From an uncultured Lachnospiraceae bacterium (GTDB taxonomy: Bacteria; Bacillota; Clostridia; Lachnospirales; Lachnospiraceae), in the NCBI GenBank assembly GCA_910576975.1, contig CAJTJY010000020.1, positions 1-64,000 on the forward strand: a DNA stretch of 64,000 nucleotides. Reading direction: 5' to 3'. Positions 33,724 through 42,446 of the stretch are shown piece by piece; the first letter of the stretch is position 1; every line of letters begins with the position of its first letter. The notes below the pieces were generated by a model that ran no database searches, was not told the origin of the DNA, and saw nothing but the letters and a program-made list of their open reading frames with translations. The position numbers were made by a program, and so were the translations under genes.

Positions 33724-34964
33724 AAAAATATATGATTTCCATTTTGGCAGGCATCTTGGTTCTTGGCATGGCAGATTGGTATTTGATCGCTGCAGCAGTG
33801 CATGGATATCAAGAAAAAATAGATATCTTAAACGTTATGATCGAGCAACAAGAGCAGGGCGCAGACAATTTTGAAACAGCGGCAAGACTGCTGAAAGGGA
33901 TAGATGAGACGGCAAGCCAGAAAGGAAGAGAACAACTGCAATCGTATGGTTATCTGAACGGTCAGGGGAATAGGCTCAGCCGGGAACTGGAGATTTACGT
34001 GCGCAATATTTTGTTGATTTCAGCGGCTTTGCTGTTGACGCATCTGCTGTCCTTGCTTGGGATGTCCAGACATTGGAAGCGGCGCAGGCATAGGGAATTA
34101 GCGGATGTGTCCCAGACGTTGAGTCGTTTTTCACATCATATTTATGAGATGGGCGCCACTGAGCGTCTCGATGGCAAAGATACGCAGATGGAACGAATCA
34201 AAGAGCAGCTTGCGGACCTCAGCGCGCAGCTTCATTATACTCAAGAACGTATTCAGCAGGAAAGAGAGGAGACGAGGAGCCTGGTTACGGACATCTCCCA
34301 TCAGTTAAAAACACCGCTCGCAGGAGTCAGGGCATGCTTTGAAGTTCTAAATCAAGAAGATCTAAGCAAGGAAGAAGAGAAAGAATTTTTGGATCAATGC
34401 GCAAGGCAGCTTCATGGGTTGGAAAATCTGACAGGATCGCTTGTAAATATTTCCAGAATGGAGACGGGCATGATCCAGATTCGCCGGGAGCCGGCAGATA
34501 TTTTGGAAACCTTGGTGTCTGCGGTGAATCGCGTCTATTTGAAAGCGGACAAAAAGCAGATTGAGATAGAATTTGAAGAAAGTGAAGATTTGACTGCCAC
34601 GATGATTCCTCATGATGAAAAATGGATTTGCGAGGCATTTATCAATGTTTTGGAAAATGCAGTCAAGTACAGTCCTAAGCATACAAAGATTCGAATCCGC
34701 ATGATGCGGCTTGTCACGTTCTTGCGGATTGAGATAGAAGATCAGGGAATCGGCATTTCCCGGCAAGATTATCATAAAATTTTTCAGCGTTTTTATCGCA
34801 GCGAGAGGGAAGAAGTGCGCATGGAAGAAGGATCCGGCGTGGGGCTCTATCTTACCCGCCAAATCCTGGAACGGCATGGAGGAAGCGTCACAGTATCTTC
34901 GAAGATTGACAGCAAACAACAGCGGGGAAGCATTTTTGTGATCCAGATTCCTTTTCTTGCCTAA
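33720..34964 (+). CDS. Sensor histidine kinase with extracytoplasmic loop
   Basis: A 414-residue kinase with two membrane helices (about 5-25 and 96-118) enclosing a short helical external segment of about 70 residues. Dimerisation and H-box ITDISHQLKTPLAG-like stretch (here VTDISHQLKTPLAG) with His194; ATPase with N-box FINVLENAVKYS, G1 EDQGIGIS, F box FQRFYRSE, and G2 GVGLYLTRQIL. ATG 33720 behind AAGGAG. It forms one operon with the regulator and probably senses together with the downstream ABC transporter. Confidence 0.9.
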   Translation: MKKYMISILAGILVLGMADWYLIAAAVHGYQEKIDILNVMIEQQEQGADNFETAARLLKGIDETASQKGREQLQSYGYLNGQGNRLSRELEIYVRNILLISAALLLTHLLSLLGMSRHWKRRRHRELADVSQTLSRFSHHIYEMGATERLDGKDTQMERIKEQLADLSAQLHYTQERIQQEREETRSLVTDISHQLKTPLAGVRACFEVLNQEDLSKEEEKEFLDQCARQLHGLENLTGSLVNISRMETGMIQIRREPADILETLVSAVNRVYLKADKKQIEIEFEESEDLTATMIPHDEKWICEAFINVLENAVKYSPKHTKIRIRMMRLVTFLRIEIEDQGIGISRQDYHKIFQRFYRSEREEVRMEEGSGVGLYLTRQILERHGGSVTVSSKIDSKQQRGSIFVIQIPFLA

Positions 34965-34971
34965 AGAATGC

Positions 34972-35043
34972 TATCTTACAAATCTGTAAGTCTTTATTTT
35001 TGTTTTGCAAGCAATCTGTAAGAAATTCCAGGTAAACTATAAG
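34972..35043 (+). promoter_or_regulatory. Operator and promoter of the second FtsX-type ABC operon
   Basis: TATCTTACAAATCTGTAAG (34972-34990) is an inverted repeat matching the site at 12032-12050 at 17 of 19 positions. A further CTGTAAG lies at 35016-35022, over the place of the -35 box relative to TATAAG at 35038-35043. This is the layout of a promoter activated by an OmpR-type regulator. Confidence 0.7.
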
Positions 35044-35079
35044 AAAAGCAAACAGTGAATAGTTTTAGGAGGGATTCAG

Positions 35080-35751
35080 ATGGAAACGATATTAAAGACA
35101 GAGCAGCTTTGCAAATATTATGGAACCGGGGAAAATCAAGTGCAGGCAGTAAAAAACGCCGATATCGCTGTTAAAAAAGGAGAGTTTGTCACCATTGTAG
35201 GAAAATCAGGTTCAGGAAAAAGTACCCTGCTCCATCTTCTGGGAGGATTGGACACCCCGACAAGCGGTACAGTTTGGATGAGCGGCAAGAATATTTTTAC
35301 ATTAAAAGAGGAAGAGCTTGCAGTATTCCGTAGAAGGAAAATCGGATTTATCTTTCAGGCATTCAATCTGGTGTCTTCGATCAATGTGTGGGAAAATATC
35401 GTACTGCCCATCGGACTGGATGGAAAGGACGTGGATCAAGGCTTTGTAAAGGATATTATCCGCACCTTGGGAATGGAACAAAAAATACACAATCTGCCCA
35501 ATACCTTGTCTGGAGGCCAGCAGCAGAGGGTGGCGATTGCCAGAGCCCTTGCCTCCAAGCCGGACGTCATTCTTGCAGATGAGCCTACGGGGAATTTGGA
35601 TTCTAAGACTAGTGACGAGGTCATAGGGCTGTTGAAAATGTCTGCGCAAAAATATGGCCAGACCCTGGTGATGATCACCCATGATCAGGACATTGCCCAG
35701 ATTGCAGACCGCATTCTGGTGATTGAGGACGGAAGGGTGGTGGAGCAGTGA
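35080..35751 (+). CDS. ABC transporter ATPase (MacB/LolD type)
   Basis: A 223-residue ATPase: Walker A VGKSGSGKSTLL, FIFQAFNLVSS, signature LSGGQQQR, Walker B VILADEPTGNLD, switch His in ITHD. ATG 35080 with TTAGGAGG ahead. Its stop overlaps the permease start by one base (TGATG). Works with the permease that follows, probably in antimicrobial peptide or envelope stress export or sensing. Confidence 0.92.
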   Translation: METILKTEQLCKYYGTGENQVQAVKNADIAVKKGEFVTIVGKSGSGKSTLLHLLGGLDTPTSGTVWMSGKNIFTLKEEELAVFRRRKIGFIFQAFNLVSSINVWENIVLPIGLDGKDVDQGFVKDIIRTLGMEQKIHNLPNTLSGGQQQRVAIARALASKPDVILADEPTGNLDSKTSDEVIGLLKMSAQKYGQTLVMITHDQDIAQIADRILVIEDGRVVEQ

Positions 35752-38204
35752 TGAAGCGTTTTATTCCAAAATTGGCGCTTTCTAATCTGCGCCAAAACAA
35801 AGTGCGAAGCATTTTAATCATTTTATCGATCTTTTTTACGACGCTGCTGCTTGCCGCCATCGCAGGTTTTGGATGTGGAATGGTCAGGCATAACCGCCAG
35901 AATGCCGGCAACATCTATGGCAATTATTGTGGAACTTTCGTTCAGGTTTCGGAGGAGCAGTATCAGCAGATGAAACTGCGCAGCGAGTTTGCCCATGTGG
36001 GAAAAGGGGCTTATGTGGCGCAGGTAAATGCTGAAAATGCCGAGAATGGCACGGATTTGGGATTATCCTTTGTTGATCGCACGGCGGCGGAAAATATCAA
36101 TTTGCCATATTCTCTGAGCACAGGGAAGCTTCCAGATCAGGAATATGAGATTGCAGCATCTTGCGAATTTTTTTCATTGCTGGGACTGAATGACGCCAAG
36201 CCAGGAGACTTGGTAACAGTGCCATATCGCAAAGATCATCAGAGTGTTTATAGAAAACAGCAATTTACCGTCAGCGGCGTGATCAAATCCCAGACGACGG
36301 GAGTGGTTCAAAAGGCTTTTCAGGGATATGTGTCCCAGGATTTTTATGAGTCCCTCTATCCCAAAGAACAACGTTCGCTGCAGGTTATGTTTCGCCTCAG
36401 TGATTCTGTGAAGCCCTATGGTGACAGCGAGGAGTTCTTGCAGGAGCTGGGAGCTCTTGTGGGAATTGGAAAAAAGCAGGTTGCTGCGAATAGAGGATAT
36501 ATGATATGGGCTTATGAGCCGGGAACAGAGACGGCGATGACCTGTATTGTAATTGCCCTGTTGGTTATTTTGGTATCAGTGGCAGTGATTTACAATATTT
36601 TTCAGGTAGGAGTCGTGCAGAAAATTCAGGAGTATGGAAAGATCAGGGCGCTGGGAGCGACAAAGAAGCAGATGAAGAGACTAGTGCTGACCGAGGGCAT
36701 GATACTGGCGGCGATTGGCATTCCTTTGGGGATTTTGTTTGGAACGGTGATCGCCGGGGGGATGTTTGAACAGATCGTGTTATCAGGGAGCGGGGTTTTC
36801 GTAGGCGTCCCGCTTTCTGAGGTGTCCGTGATTTCCCTGCCATTGCTGCTTGTGGTGGCGTTGGCTGCATTGGTGACGATTCGTCTGGCGTTATCCCATC
36901 CGATGCGCACGGCAGCTAAGATTTCTCCAGTGGAGGCTATGCGTTATCAGGAGAGCGCCGGACGCAAAAAGTCTGTGCGCAAGGGTAGAAAGAGAATTTC
37001 CGTTTTGGGCATGACTCTGGCAGTTCTTGCCGATAACCGTCGCAGGACGGTGTCCGCCATCTTAACAATGAGGTTGTCCTGTGTGCTGTTCGTCGTACTC
37101 TCCAATGTGGCGGGGAATTTTGATAACGAGTTTGAGGCGCGGCGTACTGTGGAATATGGACAGTTTTCGATGGAATTGGATTGCAGCTTGAACGATGATG
37201 CCTACCCGGAAAACAATCTCTTCTATGTCCAGAGGGAAAATCCGCTCGGGGAAGCGTTTCAGAAACAGCTGCAGGCAATTCCGGGAGTTACAGAGGTGAA
37301 AAGCGTCAAGGTGTTTGCAGTGGAAAATCTGAAAGCCAATAACAAGGACGAGGAGGGAGACCGCTCCACCGTATGCGTTTTGGACCGGGAAGGATTTGAA
37401 CGTTACGGATCAGGCTCGGTTCTGGGAAATATAGACTATGACCAGGTCAGCGCCAAAGATGGAATACTTTATGGATTTTCAGTTTTTTTCAATGAAAATG
37501 GACATGAGATCGGACAGCAGATGCGATGGAAAGATTTAACAGGTGGTCAGGCGGAGTATCAGGGAGAAATCATGGGTTCTTTTGGATCGGCGCCTGGAAG
37601 CTGGGTAATTACAGAAGAGACGTTTCAGAAACTTGGGATTACCGAGGATGTCACAGAAAAAATCTGGGTGGACTGTGACGAGAGGGACAAAGAATCAGTA
37701 GAGGCGGCCATTGAGGCACTTTTGTCAGGTATTTCCCATGTGGAGACAGACTCTTTTGACAATGCCATGAAAAAGGCAGAGCTGGGAACCAGCGTAATGC
37801 AGTATGGCGTGTATGCGTTTTTGGCTTTGCTTGGCATTATTGGATTTTTCAATATGGCAAATACTATTATCACTGGCGTGGTCACAAGGAAACATGAGCT
37901 AGGCGTGCTACAGGCAGTGGGAATGACGAACTGGCAGCTCAATCAGATGCTTCAGATGGAGGGAATCCTTTTTTCCGCAGGAACAGCGGTGGTCTCGCTG
38001 CTGGTGGGATGCCCCTTTGGATATGCCTTGTTTCGATATGCCAAAGAAACACATGTTTATGGGATCAATGAATACCATTTCCCGCTGATGGAAATTGGCG
38101 TTATGATTCTTGCAATCCTTTTACTGCAGGCGACGCTTTCTTTTCTGCTCAGCAGAAATTTGCAAAGAGAGTCATTGGTGGAACGTATCAGCTATCATAT
38201 ATAA
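35751..38204 (+). CDS. FtsX-like ABC permease with two repeats
   Basis: An 817-residue permease with two MacB/FtsX halves: an N-terminal helix (about 22-42), external domain, three helices (about 260-390), then a second anchor (about 430-455), another external domain and three final helices (about 680-810). FtsX blocks KIQEYGKIRALGATKKQM and RKHELGVLQAVGMTNWQL are clear. The second half begins AVLADNRRRTVSAILTM. Coupled to the ATPase and to the two-component system upstream. Confidence 0.88.
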   Translation: MKRFIPKLALSNLRQNKVRSILIILSIFFTTLLLAAIAGFGCGMVRHNRQNAGNIYGNYCGTFVQVSEEQYQQMKLRSEFAHVGKGAYVAQVNAENAENGTDLGLSFVDRTAAENINLPYSLSTGKLPDQEYEIAASCEFFSLLGLNDAKPGDLVTVPYRKDHQSVYRKQQFTVSGVIKSQTTGVVQKAFQGYVSQDFYESLYPKEQRSLQVMFRLSDSVKPYGDSEEFLQELGALVGIGKKQVAANRGYMIWAYEPGTETAMTCIVIALLVILVSVAVIYNIFQVGVVQKIQEYGKIRALGATKKQMKRLVLTEGMILAAIGIPLGILFGTVIAGGMFEQIVLSGSGVFVGVPLSEVSVISLPLLLVVALAALVTIRLALSHPMRTAAKISPVEAMRYQESAGRKKSVRKGRKRISVLGMTLAVLADNRRRTVSAILTMRLSCVLFVVLSNVAGNFDNEFEARRTVEYGQFSMELDCSLNDDAYPENNLFYVQRENPLGEAFQKQLQAIPGVTEVKSVKVFAVENLKANNKDEEGDRSTVCVLDREGFERYGSGSVLGNIDYDQVSAKDGILYGFSVFFNENGHEIGQQMRWKDLTGGQAEYQGEIMGSFGSAPGSWVITEETFQKLGITEDVTEKIWVDCDERDKESVEAAIEALLSGISHVETDSFDNAMKKAELGTSVMQYGVYAFLALLGIIGFFNMANTIITGVVTRKHELGVLQAVGMTNWQLNQMLQMEGILFSAGTAVVSLLVGCPFGYALFRYAKETHVYGINEYHFPLMEIGVMILAILLLQATLSFLLSRNLQRESLVERISYHI

Positions 38205-38251
38205 CAGTCAAAAACAGTGGATATTTCTTGAAATAGTAGCAAATCTGGTCT

Positions 38252-38310
38252 AAACGGAGGTGTTTGGCCTGGCGATGATAGAGCGTCTGGTCAAATGGCT
38301 CCGTTTTTTT
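38252..38310 (+). terminator. Terminator after the ABC permease
   Basis: AAACGGAG (38252-38259) and CTCCGTTT (38299-38306) close a longer imperfect hairpin, ending in a run of Ts to 38310. Confidence 0.7.
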
Positions 38311-38469
38311 GCCCAGTTTGAGTTTCCGCATTTTGCAATTCATAGCGCCAAAAGGTTTCCATCACAAAGTGATGAAAACACTTTTTGTGCAAGATGTCTA
38401 TGCTGCCAAAGGCAGCAAGACCTTTTGGCGCTATGAATTGCAAAATGTGGAAACTCAAATTTTGCCCAG
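38307..38469. mobile_element. Family B palindromic element with 10-bp target duplication
   Basis: The element 38317-38459 (143 bp) begins TTTGAGTTTCC and ends in its complement; arms of about 40 bp pair almost fully and enclose two hairpins (CATCAC/GTGATG and CTGCC/GGCAG). The exact 10-mer TTTTGCCCAG stands on both sides (38307-38316 and 38460-38469), as expected for a target-site duplication. It has no coding capacity, so it resembles a MITE. It accounts for most of the 38205-38582 gap. Confidence 0.85.
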
Positions 38470-38472
38470 GAA

Positions 38473-38501
38473 TTGAATTTTACAGGAAAATTTTGTATAA
38501 T
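38473..38501 (+). promoter_or_regulatory. Promoter of the ABC exporter operon
   Basis: TTGAAT (38473-38478), 17 bp, TATAAT (38496-38501). It begins 3 bp after the right target duplication of the palindromic element. Confidence 0.75.
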
Positions 38502-38582
38502 TCCTCTTAGTCGGGAGAATTATACCCTCTAAGGCATCATATTTAGAAAAAGAACCATAAGACAATAGTGAAAGGAAGTTTT

Positions 38583-40325
38583 ATGAAAGATTTGCTGGTG
38601 TATTTAAAAAATTATAAAAAAGAATGCGTATTGGCGCCGCTGTTTAAAATGCTAGAGGCGTCCTTTGAGTTGATCGTGCCTTTGGTAGTGTCTGCGATTA
38701 TAGACGTTGGAATTGCAGGCAGCGACAGAGGCTTTATTCTGCAGATGTGCCTGATCATGGTGGCATTGGGACTGATCGGGCTTGGTTGCTCTGTGACAGC
38801 CCAGTATTTTGCGGCAAAGGCGGCGTCAGGGTTTGGAACCAAGGTGCGTCATGCGTTGTTTGCCCATATTCAGACCTTTTCTTTTTCGGAGATTGACAAG
38901 GCAGGCACGGCTACCTTGATTACCAGGATGACCAGCGATATCAACCAGGCGCAGTCAGGCGTCAACATGGTGCTGCGGCTGTTTTTGCGCTCTCCCTTTA
39001 TTGTCTTTGGCGCCATGGTGATGGCGTTTACCATCGACTGGAAAGCGGCATTGATTTTTGTGGTTACCATTCCGCTGCTGTCTTTGGTGGTGTTCGGCGT
39101 GATGGCGGCAAGCATCCCCTTGTATCGAAAAGTGCAGGAACGGTTGGATAAGGTGCTGGGCATAACCCGTGAAAATTTGACTGGAGCCAGGGTGATCCGT
39201 GCATTCCATAAAGAAGAAGAGGAAAAAGAACGGTTTGAGGAAAGGCTTGAGAGCCTTGCCTCGATGCAGACCTATGTGGGAAAAATCAGCGCCTTTCTAA
39301 ATCCGGTCACCTACGTGATTATCAATGGTGCGACAATCGTCCTCTTGTATACTGGGGCAGTACAGGTAAATGTCGGGAATTTGACCCAAGGCGAAGTCGT
39401 GGCACTGGTCAACTATATGTCGCAGATTCTGGTTGAGCTGATCAAGCTTGCCAACTTGATCGTGACGATCACCAAGGCAGCGGCTTGCGCAAACAGGGTT
39501 TCCTCCATTTTGGAGATCAAAAGCACTATGCCATCAAGGCGGGAGCCAAGATCGCAACAAAGCAGGGAGACAGAAGATCATCGGGCAGATATTCCAGCGG
39601 TAGAATTTTCCCATGTAGGCCTTGCCTATCAGGACGCAGGTGCGGAAAGCTTGTCAGACATTGATTTCTCAGTGAAAAAGGGTGAAACCATCGGCGTAAT
39701 CGGCGGAACAGGTTCTGGGAAGACGTCTCTGGTGCATTTAATTCCCCGGTTTTATGATGTTACCAGAGGAGAGGTATTAATTCAGGGAAAGAACGTCAAA
39801 GAGTATTCCCTGGAAGAGCTGCGCCAGAAAGTGGGCATTGTGATGCAAAAAGCAGTGCTGTTTCAGGGAACGATTCGTGAAAATCTTTGCTGGGGCAAGG
39901 AGGATGCCACCGACGCAGAACTGTATCAGGCGCTGGACACGGCGCAGGCCAGGGAAGTGGTGGAGAGCAAGCAAGGAAAGCTAGATTCTTTTGTGGAACA
40001 GGGGGGGAAGAATTTTTCCGGCGGGCAAAAGCAGCGTCTTACCATTGCAAGGGCGTTGGTGCGAAAACCGGAGATTTTGATTTTAGACGACAGTGCGTCA
40101 GCGCTTGACTATGCCACAGACGCCAGGCTGAGAAAGGCGATTCGCAAGATGGAGGGCAGTCCTACGGTATTTATTGTCTCTCAGCGGACTTCTTCGATCC
40201 AACATGCAGATAAGATTATCGTTTTGGACGACGGGGAAGTGGCAGGGATAGGGACGCATGAAAAGCTGTTGGATCAATGCCAGGTCTATCGGGAAATCTA
40301 TGATTCCCAGTATAAGAAGCAGTAG
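38583..40325 (+). CDS. ABC exporter half with degenerate ATPase site
   Basis: A 580-residue type IV (B-family) exporter half: six membrane helices (to about 320) and an ATPase domain. Walker A GGTGSGKTS and signature FSGGQKQR are intact, but the catalytic Glu after Walker B is Asp (ILILDDSAS) and the switch His is Gln (IVSQRTS). This is the degenerate partner seen in heterodimeric exporters such as BmrCD and TM287/288. ATG 38583 behind AAAGGAAG; GTG 38568 is an alternative. 14 bp before its partner. Substrate unknown; drugs or peptides are likely. Confidence 0.9.
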   Translation: MKDLLVYLKNYKKECVLAPLFKMLEASFELIVPLVVSAIIDVGIAGSDRGFILQMCLIMVALGLIGLGCSVTAQYFAAKAASGFGTKVRHALFAHIQTFSFSEIDKAGTATLITRMTSDINQAQSGVNMVLRLFLRSPFIVFGAMVMAFTIDWKAALIFVVTIPLLSLVVFGVMAASIPLYRKVQERLDKVLGITRENLTGARVIRAFHKEEEEKERFEERLESLASMQTYVGKISAFLNPVTYVIINGATIVLLYTGAVQVNVGNLTQGEVVALVNYMSQILVELIKLANLIVTITKAAACANRVSSILEIKSTMPSRREPRSQQSRETEDHRADIPAVEFSHVGLAYQDAGAESLSDIDFSVKKGETIGVIGGTGSGKTSLVHLIPRFYDVTRGEVLIQGKNVKEYSLEELRQKVGIVMQKAVLFQGTIRENLCWGKEDATDAELYQALDTAQAREVVESKQGKLDSFVEQGGKNFSGGQKQRLTIARALVRKPEILILDDSASALDYATDARLRKAIRKMEGSPTVFIVSQRTSSIQHADKIIVLDDGEVAGIGTHEKLLDQCQVYREIYDSQYKKQ

Positions 40326-40339
40326 TGCAGGAGGAAGAT

Positions 40340-42100
40340 ATGGAAAAGAAAGATAAGAGATATCAGGGCAGAACCTTAAGGAAAGTCTTAACCTATATCA
40401 AAGCTTACCGTCTATATTTGGCGATGTCGTTAGTATTTGCTGTGACGACGGTGGCAGCGACCTTGTATATCCCGGTGCTTACCGGGCGTGCCATTGATCA
40501 TGTTCTGGCGCCTGGGCAAGTGAATTTTTTGGTCCTCACAAAGCTGCTTTGGCAGATGGGGATTATTATACTAGTGACTGCGCTGGCGCAATGGCTGATG
40601 AATGTGTGTAACAATAAGATTACCTATGAAGTGGTGCAAGATGTCCGCAGAGAGGCGTTTGCCAAAATTGAGATCCTTCCTTTGAAATATATAGACGGTC
40701 ACTCTCATGGAGAATTAGTAAGCCGGGTGATTGCGGACGTGGATCAGTTTGCGGATGGCCTGCTGATGGGATTCTCTCAGCTATTTACCGGGGCGGTCAC
40801 GATTTTAGGCACGTTGTTGTTTATGCTGAATATTAATCTTAAGATTACGCTCGTGGTAGTCCTTGTAACCCCTGTATCGCTTTTTGTGGCAAGCTTTATT
40901 GCCAGGCGGACATTTTCTATGTTCATGCTTCAGTCTGCCACTCGGGGAGAACAGACGTCATTAATTAATGAAATGATCGAAAATCAGAAAGTCGTGCAAG
41001 CATTTTCCAAAGAGAAAGACGTTCTGGAGAAATTTGACGAAATCAATGGCAGGTTGGAAAAGGCGTCTTTGGAGGCAACCTTTTTTTCCTCTCTGACCAA
41101 CCCGGGCACTCGCTTTGTCAACAGCCTGGTTTATACCGGGGTGGCTCTGGCAGGAGCGCTATTTGCGATGGCTGGCGGCAGCACTTTCACGGTGGGACAG
41201 CTTTCTTGTTTTTTAAGTTATGCAAATCAGTACACCAAGCCGTTTAATGAGATCTCTGGCGTGGTCACGGAATTGCAGAATGCCCTTGCATGTGCTGAAA
41301 GGATCTTTGCCTTGATCGAGGAGCAGCCGCAGGTTCCAGAGCCGCAGCAGGCAAAGGCTTTGGAGCATGTCGAGGGGAATGTGGAACTTGAACATGTGTA
41401 TTTTTCTTATCATCCAGGGCAGAATTTGATTGAGGACTTTAATCTCAAGGTTAAACCTGGGCAGCGGGTGGCAATTGTAGGACCGACTGGATGCGGAAAG
41501 ACGACGCTGATCAATCTGCTGATGCGTTTTTATGATGTGGATGGCGGAAGCATTGAGGTGGAAGGCAAGGATATCAGAGAAGTGACTCGCAAGAGCCTTA
41601 GAGAGAGTTATGGCATGGTTTTGCAGGAGACATGGTTGAAAACGGGAACCATCCGCGAAAACCTTAAGATGGGAAAACCCGAAGCCACCGAAGAGCAATT
41701 ATTAGAGGCGGCAAAAGCCGCCCATGCCCATAGCTTTATCAAGCGTCTTCCCAATGGGTATGACACGGTGATCGGAGAGGATGGAGGGAGCTTGTCGGCA
41801 GGTCAAAAGCAATTATTATGCATTGCCCGGGTGATGCTTTGCTTGCCGCCGATGCTGATTTTGGATGAAGCGACTTCCTCGATCGACACTAGAACGGAGA
41901 TGAAGATACAAAATGCTTTTGCAAGGATGATGAAAGGGCGCACCAGCTTTATTGTGGCGCACCGTCTTTCTACGATTCAGGAAGCAGACATTATCCTGGT
42001 GATGAAAGACGGGCATATTTTGGAACAGGGAAGCCATAAAGAGTTGCTAGAGCAGAAAGGCTTTTATTCAGAGCTTTACAACAGCCAGTTTGCGGTATAA
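40340..42100 (+). CDS. ABC exporter half with complete ATPase site
   Basis: A 586-residue exporter half with six membrane helices and an ATPase containing Walker A GPTGCGKTT, Walker B MLILDEATS with catalytic Glu, and switch His in IVAHRLST. Its signature is LSAGQKQLL instead of LSGGQ, so together with the first half one of the two composite ATP sites is consensus-poor. ATG 40340 with AGGAGG at 40329-40334. The pair forms a heterodimeric multidrug-type exporter. Confidence 0.92.
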   Translation: MEKKDKRYQGRTLRKVLTYIKAYRLYLAMSLVFAVTTVAATLYIPVLTGRAIDHVLAPGQVNFLVLTKLLWQMGIIILVTALAQWLMNVCNNKITYEVVQDVRREAFAKIEILPLKYIDGHSHGELVSRVIADVDQFADGLLMGFSQLFTGAVTILGTLLFMLNINLKITLVVVLVTPVSLFVASFIARRTFSMFMLQSATRGEQTSLINEMIENQKVVQAFSKEKDVLEKFDEINGRLEKASLEATFFSSLTNPGTRFVNSLVYTGVALAGALFAMAGGSTFTVGQLSCFLSYANQYTKPFNEISGVVTELQNALACAERIFALIEEQPQVPEPQQAKALEHVEGNVELEHVYFSYHPGQNLIEDFNLKVKPGQRVAIVGPTGCGKTTLINLLMRFYDVDGGSIEVEGKDIREVTRKSLRESYGMVLQETWLKTGTIRENLKMGKPEATEEQLLEAAKAAHAHSFIKRLPNGYDTVIGEDGGSLSAGQKQLLCIARVMLCLPPMLILDEATSSIDTRTEMKIQNAFARMMKGRTSFIVAHRLSTIQEADIILVMKDGHILEQGSHKELLEQKGFYSELYNSQFAV

Positions 42101-42134
42101 TCATTCTAAAACGCTCTTTGGATGATGCCATTCA

Positions 42135-42442
42135 AAATAGTTTGGTTTGAGTTTCCCCATTTTGCAATTCATAGTGCCAAAAGGTTTCCATCACAAAGTG
42201 ATGAAAACACTTTGCACATAAAAGAGGCTGTCGCACGAATGTCTTCACTTGTTCAAAAGGTTTCCATTGCAAGGCAATGCAAACAAAATACACAAAAGTC
42301 ATCTTAGAAAGCTAGCTTTCCAGAGTGATTTTTGTGTATTCTGTCTTTGCCGCATGAGCGGCAAGACCTTTTAAACAAGTGAAGACATTCGTGCCTTTTG
42401 GCACTATGAATTGCTAAATGGGGAAACTCGAAAAATAGTTTG
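42135..42442. mobile_element. Family B element carrying an inserted family A element
   Basis: Outer family B arms are TTTGAGTTTCCCC from 42146 and GGGGAAACTCGAA to 42432, flanked by AAATAGTTTG at 42135-42144 and 42433-42442. Family B sequence stops at about 42225, a family A element runs 42226-42393, and family B resumes at CCTTTTGGCACTATG. The B centre and the last bases of A are missing at the right junction, so the event included a deletion or recombination. With this, the 42101-42527 gap is explained. Confidence 0.85.
42226..42393 (+). repeat. Family A palindromic element inside family B
   Basis: It begins GGCTGTCGCACGAATG and ends CATTCGTG, having lost the final CGACAGCC. The internal palindrome GAAAGCTAGCTTTC and the GCCGC/GCGGC hairpin match those of the copy at 1581-1755, with paired changes in the arms. 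Confidence 0.85.
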
Positions 42443-42446
42443 AATA

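Noticed and set aside
37030..37130. Fusion or break in the middle of the 817-residue permease
   Set aside because: Two-repeat FtsX permeases normally have this length and a second anchor here; the frame is continuous.
42122..42307. Short frames across the nested palindromic element
   Set aside because: Made entirely of repeat sequence in both strands; no ribosome-binding site.
1..42442. CRISPR array or integron cassettes suggested by repeated palindromes
   Set aside because: The repeats are dispersed, 143-175 bp long and have no regular spacers or integrase.
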